Source of the DNA: Promethearchaeota archaeon
GTDB lineage: Archaea > Asgardarchaeota > Lokiarchaeia > Sigynarchaeales > SOKP01
Reading direction: 5' to 3'
Assembly (NCBI GenBank): GCA_016839845.1
Contig: JAEOTL010000420.1
Location: 1-5,644, forward strand
DNA: 5,644 bases
The translations under genes and the position numbers were made by a program. Of the stretch, positions 1 to 5,644 are shown piece after piece (position 1 is the first letter of the stretch; the number at the start of each line of letters is the position of its first letter). The notes beneath the pieces were generated by a model. It did no database searches. It was not told the origin of the DNA and saw only the letters and a program-made list of their open reading frames with translations.

Positions 1-1131
1 GTTAACGGCACTAAAACTTGCGGTGTCAGACCAATTACTGGGTGGGATTTTACCTCTTACTTCCATGAAAAGTGCTTTTTTTGTTTCATGACTTGGTTGT
101 TCACTAGAGATTGTCTTTAAGTTTCTAACAAGATTTTCAATATATTCAGCATAGAGAGCCTTTGCGTATCGAGTAACAGATTTTAGTTGCATCATTGAAA
201 TAGCCGCACTGATATTTTTAAAACATAAGATATTAAGCAATAACGCATGCTCGAAGGCAAACTTTAAAAGCCCTGTTTTTTGAGGCAAAAGAGCGTAATG
301 GCCATAGCTGTTAATTTTCATTTCTTGTTGAACATTTTGGATTTCTGTGGGATTAAGATCTATTAATTTGGTCTTTGGATTGATAGATATTTTTTCAAGA
401 AATTGATTTAAAGATTGATCTGATTCACCCCCAAAACCATTTAGAAAGGGTAATATACTAAATTTTAATGCATTTCGAACCGAACCATGCATATGACCAA
501 ATAGAGTTAATCCTTCTTTATCTTCAATTAATTCTTCACTAATCAATTCTTCATATACTTCACGATTGAATGATTGTAGTTTATCCATAGGTTTTAATGA
601 ATCTCCAGCAATCCCTACTATTGTTAACCAACCATGTTTCATTACAGAAGGTCTTATTTGTTTAGCAAACATATAAGATAAGGTAGCACCAGAAATATGT
701 TCAATGCCATCATAACCATAAATAGTAGGGTTGAGAAAAAACACATTTTCAGGAATGGTGTCAAGGTCTACGGTATCTTCTACTTCATGATGATCGAGAA
801 TAAAGAATATTTCTTTTCTATTGCTTAAAATGGGTATCAACTCAGTTAGATTTGATCCCACATCAGTAAATATTAAAGTTGTTTTATCAGATTGTCTTTT
901 TGATAGAATTCCGTTTAAATAATGCTCCCAAGAAACAGATCTATTATAAATAAAATAGTCGTAATCTATTTTCATTCGATATAATAGATTTTGAATCAGA
1001 TGTAAGCTACTTATGCCGTCAGCATCATTATGGGAAATTGCTATAGCTCGTGTAAATGAATGATCGATAAATTGATCTACTGCGTTGTTGAAATCTTCTA
1101 GAAATTTGGTTTTCTCTGGTTTCTTGGTCAT
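1..1131 (-). CDS. DHH family phosphoesterase (RecJ-like), 3' end beyond window
   Basis: This is the N-terminal 377 codons of a DHH-superfamily phosphoesterase, read from ATG at 1131 with no stop before the left edge. The family hydrolyses phosphodiester bonds with two metal ions; archaeal members include RecJ-like single-strand nucleases such as the GINS-associated nuclease, and oligoribonucleases. All four motifs of the DHH core are visible: HNDADG at residues 34-39 (D36, D38), D90 in FTDVGS, the signature DHHE at 113-116, and D177 in GIAGDS. A conserved SGATLSY segment lies at 147-153. All metal ligands are present, so the core should be active. The C-terminal DHHA1 substrate-binding domain is not seen and would lie outside the window. 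An in-frame TAA directly precedes the ATG, fixing this as the first possible start; no Shine-Dalgarno site is evident. The gene diverges from the surface-protein gene at 1315. The family is secure; the exact substrate is not. Confidence 0.9.
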   Translation of the reverse strand, partial: MTKKPEKTKFLEDFNNAVDQFIDHSFTRAIAISHNDADGISSLHLIQNLLYRMKIDYDYFIYNRSVSWEHYLNGILSKRQSDKTTLIFTDVGSNLTELIPILSNRKEIFFILDHHEVEDTVDLDTIPENVFFLNPTIYGYDGIEHISGATLSYMFAKQIRPSVMKHGWLTIVGIAGDSLKPMDKLQSFNREVYEELISEELIEDKEGLTLFGHMHGSVRNALKFSILPFLNGFGGESDQSLNQFLEKISINPKTKLIDLNPTEIQNVQQEMKINSYGHYALLPQKTGLLKFAFEHALLLNILCFKNISAAISMMQLKSVTRYAKALYAEYIENLVRNLKTISSEQPSHETKKALFMEVRGKIPPSNWSDTASFSAVN

Positions 1132-1314
1132 TTACATCATTAATTAATATTATACATAGAAATTTTAGATTACTTATTAATTATAAGGTATATTAATCTT
1201 CTGATTCAGATTCAATTTAAGTGAAGATTTGATGTTATATTTATTACTCAAAGATAAATTTTTTAATCTATTTCATATTTCTGTTTTTAACTCAGTGAAG
1301 CTGAAAATTCTACC
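1132..1314. promoter_or_regulatory. Divergent AT-rich intergenic region between DHH and surface-protein genes
   Basis: These 183 bases separate two divergent starts and must hold both promoters. Several TATA-like stretches are present: ATATTATA at 1147-1154 and CTTATTAATTATAA at 1173-1186 could serve the minus-strand DHH gene, and TTATATTTATT (about 1235-1245) or ATAAATTTTTTAA (about 1254-1266) could serve the plus-strand gene. The base composition is so AT-rich that none can be singled out. A 7-bp inverted repeat, AATCTTC (1195-1201) with GAAGATT (1223-1229), lies mid-region but is weak. GTGA at 1295-1298 is the only Shine-Dalgarno-like match before the start at 1315, and it sits rather far away. 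Confidence 0.4.
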
Positions 1315-3012
1315 ATGTCACGTAATTCTCAGATTAAAACAGACTTCTCTATGAAGCTTGTTTTTACATTATTTATAGTTTTTATGGTTATTGGTCCAGG
1401 CTTACTTGGGTATTCCCCTAAGAATTCTCATGAAGGTAGTGTTATTAATGACTTAAATGAAAATGCCCTTAAAGCTAGCGAATTCACGAAAGATAATTAT
1501 ACTTCCATAATAAACCGTGGTAAATATGGATATGGAAATATGACTGCAAATGATCTATATTTTGACTTCCTTGAGTTAGGTTTTTTTAACTATAATGTTT
1601 ATTATCCCCTTATCCCTAACGAATACGAGACAAATGCTTTAAATATGACTATAGAGGGAATAGATTTTATTGAAACGATTAGTCCGGCAATTAACGATAA
1701 CCTTGATGATCAAATTGTAAAAAAAGAGAGGATTACAGTTAAAATAAATGAATCTATAAAAGTTCGGTACAACAATCCACAGCTAGGATATTTAATTTAT
1801 CACTCAGGTTATCCTCAAACAGAATTGCTTGAGTTTCATGTCGATAATGGTACAGTTTTTACAAATTTGACTGCAGGGGAAGATTTTTATCAAGATAGTT
1901 TCGATTTTATTGTATTCCAATATGAAAGTTTTTTCAATGTAGGTCCAGTCTTTAATTTTACAATGTATTTAATTTGGCAACTAGAATTACCTATTGCAGA
2001 TTGGGTAATAGCCCAACGATTAGAAAATCCTCATGTAATGAGTGAACCTGAAGAAGATATTGAAGCGATGTTTACTTATCAATTTAGACTAATTGCGCAT
2101 CGGTATGGGAAAACTCTCCAAGAAACTACACCCATTCCCTATTTAGCTGTTGCTATTACAGTAAACTTGCCAGATAAGGAAGATTTAGAAAATCATGCAT
2201 TGATTTTGGATGGAATTTTTGTTAATATGAATACCCATTTAAATCCAGATAAGTCCATCGAAATTCTAATAGCCGATGATTTTAGAACAAATCTTAGCTT
2301 TTTCTCACTAAATTTCACCTCTAATTATAGATTGAAATTTGAGGAGACATTAGAAAATTCATGGGCTATAGACAGACTTGTAAATGGACGAAATACCCGA
2401 GAAAGAATCTATTTTCCTACACTAGTTTCTGGACCCCAACATCTAGCTTTAAGTGGGGTGACGATTTTTGAATCAGATATTTTATTTGAGCAAGTAGTAA
2501 GTAATTTTTCATTATTTGAGAGAACTGTAGCATTCTTTATTTCCAATGGGTCTCAACCAGACCAGTTTATCATAAGGATAATTATTCCTTTTCTCGGTGT
2601 AGGAGAAACATGTCCATTCTCGATAAAATATAAGGCCACTAAAAGTCTCAAATTTGTAGTAACTGATAATATTAAGATGCCTTTAGTTGGAGCTACTCTC
2701 GAGATCTTTTACTACGGTGCTGCTTATGGAACATACGTATCAAAAGAAGTAGTTCAGCCTATAAATCCAGGCGTAACAGATGAGAATGGGGAGGTCATTG
2801 TTAGCAATCTTCCACTCGGTAACTATACAATAAGGGTATACCACCAAGGAACATTTTTAAAAGAAATTCAAGCTAATACTAACACCGATACAATTAATAT
2901 CCAAACAAATTATCCTCACTTTCCGCTTTGGATACTAATTTTTGGACTTATTAATGCAATAATTCTAATCTTTGGATTTTTATTTTATCGTAAAAACAAG
3001 AAATCGCGGTAA
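1315..3012 (+). CDS. Cell-surface protein with carboxypeptidase-regulatory-like domain and C-terminal anchor
   Basis: A 565-residue membrane-anchored extracellular protein of unknown function. Residues 13-34 form a hydrophobic signal peptide or N-terminal anchor (core LVFTLFIVFMVIGPGLL) after a short basic stretch (R3, K8, K14). About 400 mostly beta-type residues follow, unrecognised. Residues 444-530 resemble a carboxypeptidase-regulatory/prealbumin-like beta-sandwich, with PLVGA (456-460), a TDENGEV turn (488-494) and NLPLGNYTIRVY (498-509). Residues 536-557 are a transmembrane helix, ending in the positive cytoplasmic tail YRKNKKSR. That gives an outside body with the C-terminus inside. 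Twelve N-X-S/T sequons (N61, 75, 110, 145, 178, 184, 214, 326, 333, 397, 411, 503) fit N-glycosylation at the archaeal surface. ATG at 1315 is the first start after an in-frame TAA at 1288; ATG at 1351 (M13) would also give a good signal peptide. A role in adhesion, binding or the cell coat is inference. No catalytic motif is visible. Confidence 0.85.
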   Translation: MSRNSQIKTDFSMKLVFTLFIVFMVIGPGLLGYSPKNSHEGSVINDLNENALKASEFTKDNYTSIINRGKYGYGNMTANDLYFDFLELGFFNYNVYYPLIPNEYETNALNMTIEGIDFIETISPAINDNLDDQIVKKERITVKINESIKVRYNNPQLGYLIYHSGYPQTELLEFHVDNGTVFTNLTAGEDFYQDSFDFIVFQYESFFNVGPVFNFTMYLIWQLELPIADWVIAQRLENPHVMSEPEEDIEAMFTYQFRLIAHRYGKTLQETTPIPYLAVAITVNLPDKEDLENHALILDGIFVNMNTHLNPDKSIEILIADDFRTNLSFFSLNFTSNYRLKFEETLENSWAIDRLVNGRNTRERIYFPTLVSGPQHLALSGVTIFESDILFEQVVSNFSLFERTVAFFISNGSQPDQFIIRIIIPFLGVGETCPFSIKYKATKSLKFVVTDNIKMPLVGATLEIFYYGAAYGTYVSKEVVQPINPGVTDENGEVIVSNLPLGNYTIRVYHQGTFLKEIQANTNTDTINIQTNYPHFPLWILIFGLINAIILIFGFLFYRKNKKSR

Positions 3013-3018
3013 GTAGCT

Positions 3019-3345
3019 TTGATTGTTATATTCTGTGATAATATTGATGATTTTGTTATGTTTTTAGAGAAACGCGTAATGAATGAAATTTTTTATGAAT
3101 TTAAGGAAATAACAAGTCCATCTTTAGTAAACAAGGTTGATATTGAAATAATACTTCACTTTTTAGCAAAAGTTGAGAGTTCTCTTATCCTATATGAAAC
3201 TAGGCAAACTATCACAAAATCAAGAATTTCTGATATTGATACAGAAGTAATAAAAACATTAGAGCAGATCTTCATCAATGTGGATGCTTCATTACACTTA
3301 ACTAAGGGGAAAATTCGAGAAATATTTTTATCCTACTCTTCTTAG
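3019..3345 (+). CDS. Small hypothetical protein directly downstream of surface-protein gene
   Basis: A 108-residue protein that I do not recognise. It reads as mixed helix with little sign of secretion: there is no membrane segment, and acidic and basic residues are interspersed. Codon use is purine-first and A/T-third like the neighbouring genes, which supports real coding. TTG at 3019 is the furthest upstream start, only six bases after the previous gene's TAA; ATG at 3058 (residue 14) and ATG at 3079 (residue 21) are alternatives, and GTGAT at 3035-3039 is a weak Shine-Dalgarno-like site before the former. The reading frame is the same as that of the upstream gene. The two could therefore be translationally coupled, or this could be a cytoplasmic domain split off from the surface protein by a stop codon. 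The stop TAG lies inside the hairpin at 3334-3359. The start is uncertain; expression is inferred from composition and operon-like spacing. Confidence 0.6.
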   Translation: MIVIFCDNIDDFVMFLEKRVMNEIFYEFKEITSPSLVNKVDIEIILHFLAKVESSLILYETRQTITKSRISDIDTEVIKTLEQIFINVDASLHLTKGKIREIFLSYSS

Positions 3346-3359
3346 ATTAGAGAAGAGTA
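3334..3359. terminator. Perfect 9-bp hairpin at convergent gene junction
   Basis: TACTCTTCT (3334-3342) and AGAAGAGTA (3351-3359) are perfect inverted complements around an 8-base loop, TAGATTAG. The hairpin spans the stop codon of the plus-strand small gene and ends six bases short of the last base of the minus-strand aIF2 gamma gene, so it sits where both convergent transcripts should end. Neither strand shows a run of T directly after the stem, so it is neither a standard intrinsic terminator nor a typical archaeal U-tract terminator. It may mark or protect transcript 3' ends. Confidence 0.45.
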
Positions 3360-3365
3360 AGAACT

Positions 3366-4940
3366 TTAGTTATTGTTCACTGATTCCCCGTAGCCTATTA
3401 ATCGATATCTTCTGTTAATAATCCGAGAAATAGCATAAATAAAATCCTCAGGGGGGCAGATTGGGGGATTAAGTTTTATAATAACACTATTTTTTAACAA
3501 TTTCGTGACAGTTCCCCCAGTTTTTTCAGTACCTACAACCAATAATAATTTTTCACCATGTTTTAGAGGTTGTACTTTCATTTGAACCTCAGAACCAATA
3601 ACTTTATCTAAGAGATTTACTTTTAATTCTACTTCATTTAAAATCTCTGGTAATGTCCCTGGTCTTCCAACTAAGTGACCTATCAAATGATCTCCCTTAG
3701 TTAAAGCGGGATCCAACTTTGTGCCTAGTCCAATAAGACCTCCAGGCTTAGCGTTTTCTAGAGGATTATTACCTTGACTAATACTAATGACAGATGATTT
3801 TATGGGAATATATTCGTCTTTAATACGAATACCGGGTTTTATTTCAATTTTAGAGCCAACCTCTATTTTTCCCTTTAAAACTGAACCCCCTATAACTCCG
3901 CCTTTTAAATCTTTAAGAGGCTTTCCTGGTCGGTTGATATCAAATGATCGTGCAACTAAGAACTGGAAGATTTCATCATCACTAAATTGTGGAGAAGGAA
4001 TAATCTCTTCGAATGCCCTCACAACAAGGTGTAAATTCGCCTGAAAGACAGCTGAAACAGGAATAATAGGGGCATTTTCAGCGACGGTGCCTTTTACAAA
4101 ATCCTTTATCTGTTGTTGATTTTCTATTGCTTGCTCGCGCGAAACAGCATCTATTTTATTTTGTAAAATTATGATTTTATCGATCCCTGCAATGTTTAAG
4201 GCTGCTAGATGTTCCCGAGTTTGGGGTTGAGGACATGGCTCATCTGCAGCAATTAAAAGACATGCTCCATCCATTAATGAAGCACCACTCAACATTGTTG
4301 CCATTAAAATTTCGTGACCAGGTGCATCTACAAATGAAATATTCCGCTTAAATTCTACTTTACCTTCACATGATGGACAGGTAAATCGAGGTTGTCCTTT
4401 TTTCCTATTTGATTCAGCTAGGTATGCTGTAAGATATTCGTCGCAAGAAGGACAATGCAGGATTGTTGCATTAGAGTATCCTAATTTGATTGAAATTCCT
4501 CTTTCTTGCTCCTCAGAATGTCGATCAGTCCAATCCCCAGTCAATGACTTAACTAGGGTGGTTTTTCCATGATCTACATGTCCAACAAGGCCAATATTGC
4601 ATTCTGCTTGCTTTTTTATTAACTTCTTTATGTTTCCACCCTTCTTTTGCTTAACTGGTTTGGGTTTCGCCACGGGTTTAACCTTAGGTATTAACTCACT
4701 ATCAGCCTCTTCCGATTTTTTACCTGAAGGTTTATCCTTAGTTTTTTCGTCTTTAAGAATTTGCTTCGCGCTTGCTATAATTTTTACAGCAGTTGCTTTT
4801 CCAACTCCTTTTATCTTTAGTTTTACTATATCTTCAGGTTTTGCAGCAATGAGTTTTTCAATTGTGTCCAATCCAGCCGCTTTCATCTTTTCTGCTGTAG
4901 TTTTTCCTATTCCCGAGATATCTTCTAATTCGTAAGACAT
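3366..4940 (-). CDS. eif2g: Translation initiation factor aIF2 gamma with N-terminal HhH domain
   Basis: This is the GTPase subunit of archaeal aIF2, which carries initiator Met-tRNA to the small ribosomal subunit. The core (about residues 111-524) has the family's usual length of roughly 410. G1 is GHVDHGKT (120-127), the switch I region contains RGISI (147-151), a zinc knuckle has C163/C166 and C188/C191, G3 is DAPGH (205-209), G4 is NKID (261-264) and G5 is SA (296-297). Beta-barrel domains II and III follow, ending in RRYRLIGYGE (510-519). All GTP-binding motifs and zinc ligands are intact. The oddity is an extra N-terminus of about 110 residues: a tandem helix-hairpin-helix unit (SGIGKTTAEKM at 9-19, IKGVGKATAVKII at 43-55) like the RadA/Rad51 N-terminal domain, then a Lys/Pro-rich linker (11 Lys in residues 83-110). 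ATG at 4940 begins the HhH domain. The only in-frame candidate I found in the linker for a canonical-length form is GTG at 4673 (V90). Confidence 0.95.
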   Translation of the reverse strand: MSYELEDISGIGKTTAEKMKAAGLDTIEKLIAAKPEDIVKLKIKGVGKATAVKIIASAKQILKDEKTKDKPSGKKSEEADSELIPKVKPVAKPKPVKQKKGGNIKKLIKKQAECNIGLVGHVDHGKTTLVKSLTGDWTDRHSEEQERGISIKLGYSNATILHCPSCDEYLTAYLAESNRKKGQPRFTCPSCEGKVEFKRNISFVDAPGHEILMATMLSGASLMDGACLLIAADEPCPQPQTREHLAALNIAGIDKIIILQNKIDAVSREQAIENQQQIKDFVKGTVAENAPIIPVSAVFQANLHLVVRAFEEIIPSPQFSDDEIFQFLVARSFDINRPGKPLKDLKGGVIGGSVLKGKIEVGSKIEIKPGIRIKDEYIPIKSSVISISQGNNPLENAKPGGLIGLGTKLDPALTKGDHLIGHLVGRPGTLPEILNEVELKVNLLDKVIGSEVQMKVQPLKHGEKLLLVVGTEKTGGTVTKLLKNSVIIKLNPPICPPEDFIYAISRIINRRYRLIGYGESVNNN

Positions 4941-4972
4941 GGTAGTATAAAATTTAAGTGGTGTAACTGCTA

Positions 4973-4980
4973 CATAAATA
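4973..4980 (-). promoter_or_regulatory. Possible TATA box of aIF2 gamma gene
   Basis: TATTTATG on the minus strand is centred about 36 bases upstream of the aIF2 gamma ATG, which would put transcription start some 10 bases before the ATG. It lies in the 124-base gap (4941-5064) after the zinc-ribbon gene. I see no other gene, strong repeat or terminator in that gap. The gap is AT-rich throughout, and TTTATA at about 4948-4953 is a competing match too near the start codon. Confidence 0.25.
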
Positions 4981-5064
4981 TTACTCTATGAAACATTAAG
5001 AATATATTTTTTATTAAATTAATCAATAAACTACATCGCTTTAAAACTAAATGAAGATTATTCA

Positions 5065-5283
5065 TTATTTTGTTTGAATTGTAGTTTTACCACCGGGCTT
5101 CTTTTCGAGCTCTTTATACGCAACTCTAAGAAGGCTGTCTACATAAAAGGTGGAAAGAGCATTACAAAATTTACATTGTATATAAACTGGAGCAGGATAT
5201 TGGCTAGGATCAATATCACTGATTTCGATAGAAAACATAATTTTTTTTTCGCAATGAGGGCAGGTGTTAAACTTGAAAGGCAT
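5065..5283 (-). CDS. Small zinc-ribbon protein
   Basis: A 72-residue cytoplasmic protein with two CxxC knuckles, CPHC (8-11) and CKFC (37-40), separated by 25 residues; this is the classic layout of a four-cysteine zinc ribbon. A likely helix (about 49-61, SLLRVAYKELEKK) and a basic tail follow. Such ribbons usually bind nucleic acid or protein partners, but no specific family is recognised and no function is claimed. ATG at 5283 begins MPFKFNTCPHC, so nothing is missing in front of the first knuckle. It lies upstream of aIF2 gamma on the same strand with a 124-base gap, so co-transcription is possible but not shown. A run of nine A (minus strand, within 5241-5249) spans codons 12-15 and could be a slippage or sequencing-error point; the frame as read is intact. 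The overlapping opposite-strand reading frame lacks any such motif. Confidence 0.8.
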   Translation of the reverse strand: MPFKFNTCPHCEKKIMFSIEISDIDPSQYPAPVYIQCKFCNALSTFYVDSLLRVAYKELEKKPGGKTTIQTK

Positions 5284-5312
5284 GATAAAAAATGATATTC
5301 TAACAACTAATT

Positions 5313-5320
5313 ATTATAAT
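5313..5320 (-). promoter_or_regulatory. Possible TATA box of zinc-ribbon gene
   Basis: ATTATAAT, itself a palindrome, is centred about 33 bases upstream of the zinc-ribbon ATG at 5283. This spacing suits an archaeal TATA box with a very short leader. The surrounding divergent region (5284-5394) is almost entirely A/T, which weakens the call. Confidence 0.3.
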
Positions 5321-5362
5321 GAATAGATTCTTATGTTTATCTTATTATTTTTACAATTAAAT

Positions 5363-5370
5363 AATTATAT
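5363..5370 (+). promoter_or_regulatory. Possible TATA box of right-edge secreted-protein gene
   Basis: AATTATAT is centred about 28 bases upstream of the ATG at 5395, which would give a near-leaderless transcript, common in archaea. TATATTTT at 5373-5380 is an alternative. No Shine-Dalgarno sequence precedes the ATG, which fits leaderless initiation. Confidence 0.3.
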
Positions 5371-5394
5371 CATATATTTTATTATTGATATCAA

Positions 5395-5644
5395 ATGGTA
5401 AAGAATCCCTTTAAGAATTTATCATTCATCTTACTTTGCATAATTCTTCTTATATCATTATTGAGCCCAATATTTGTCAACAATTTTTCCCTTTTTATGA
5501 GTCAGAGAAATGATAAAGTAGATCTCGGTTATAGTGGATATTCTGATGTAGAGTTGTCCTTCATACCAGAAATTGATTATACTTCTTTAAATGACAGCTG
5601 GTATAACCCAAAAGTCAATATGTTGATAATTTCACCAAATGAAA
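5395..5644 (+). CDS. Secreted protein, N-terminal fragment (possible C25-type peptidase)
   Basis: Eighty-three codons and one base of an open frame run off the right edge; it is too short at the window boundary to be called by length alone. The start is well defined: ATG at 5395 follows an in-frame TGA at 5386. The N-terminus is a clear signal peptide, with K3 and K7, a hydrophobic core at residues 9-23 (LSFILLCIILLISLL), then SPIFVNNFS. Sequons at N30 and N66 fit an extracellular protein. After the signal come YSGYSDVELSF and then NPKVNMLIISPNE (71-83). That last beta-strand-like segment recalls the start of gingipain-like (peptidase C25) domains, which often open with a 'yLIItPdeF' strand. 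This is a guess from a short stretch, and the catalytic His/Cys region would lie outside the window. Secretion is secure; the family is not. Confidence 0.75.
   Translation, partial: MVKNPFKNLSFILLCIILLISLLSPIFVNNFSLFMSQRNDKVDLGYSGYSDVELSFIPEIDYTSLNDSWYNPKVNMLIISPNE

Noticed and set aside
1195..1229. Inverted repeat AATCTTC / GAAGATT with a 21-base gap between divergent genes, a possible operator
   Set aside because: Seven AT-rich bases with a long spacer are expected by chance in a region of this size and composition; no second copy supports it.
3787..4044. 85-residue open frame on the plus strand
   Set aside because: It lies wholly antisense to domain II and neighbouring parts of the well-supported aIF2 gamma gene and shows no motif; a shadow frame.
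4597..4935. 112-residue open frame on the plus strand, hydrophobic and Phe/Ser-rich
   Set aside because: Antisense to the Lys-rich linker and HhH region of aIF2 gamma; Lys codons read backwards give Phe/Leu, which explains its membrane-like look.
4801..4940. RadA/Rad51 recombinase gene suggested by the HhH sequence
   Set aside because: Only the N-terminal HhH type is shared; no RecA-type ATPase follows, and the frame continues directly into aIF2 gamma.
5051..5065. Short inverted repeat ATGAA-GATTA-TTCAT just after the zinc-ribbon stop codon
   Set aside because: A five-base AT-rich stem with no T-run is too weak to call a terminator.
5074..5295. 73-residue open frame on the plus strand
   Set aside because: Antisense to the zinc-ribbon gene, whose CxxC pairs give the opposite strand clear support.

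Overview
The window looks like chromosomal DNA of a low-G+C archaeon (about one third G+C by eye). The strongest marker is a complete archaeal initiation factor aIF2 gamma, with the archaeal/eukaryotic 'NIGLVGHVDHGKTT' G1 region, a four-cysteine zinc knuckle and a C-terminal 'RRYRLIGYGE' motif. Two secreted or membrane-anchored proteins rich in N-glycosylation sequons, AT-rich promoters without clear Shine-Dalgarno sites, and a RecJ-like DHH protein also fit an archaeon. The style of the surface proteins (N-terminal anchor, beta-sandwich, C-terminal transmembrane helix with a Lys/Arg tail) suggests the Asgard group. That placement is inference only; no rRNA is present to settle it.

Layout, left to right. 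Positions 1-1131 (minus) hold the N-terminal 377 codons of a DHH phosphoesterase that runs off the left edge. A 183-base AT-rich divergent promoter region follows. Positions 1315-3012 (plus) encode a 565-residue cell-surface protein with a C-terminal carboxypeptidase-regulatory-like beta-sandwich. It is followed at once, in the same frame, by a small unrecognised gene (3019-3345). A perfect 9-bp hairpin covers the convergent junction with the next gene. Positions 3366-4940 (minus) encode aIF2 gamma carrying an extra N-terminal tandem helix-hairpin-helix (HhH) domain and a Lys/Pro-rich linker. Upstream on the same strand is a 72-residue zinc-ribbon protein (5065-5283). After a second AT-rich divergent region, the right edge holds the start of another secreted protein (5395 onward, plus).

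The genes do not form an obvious single pathway. They are housekeeping information-processing genes (DHH nuclease, aIF2 gamma, possibly the zinc ribbon) on the minus strand, interleaved with surface-protein genes on the plus strand. The most notable element is the HhH-aIF2 gamma fusion. No mobile elements, CRISPR arrays, tRNA or rRNA genes were recognised.
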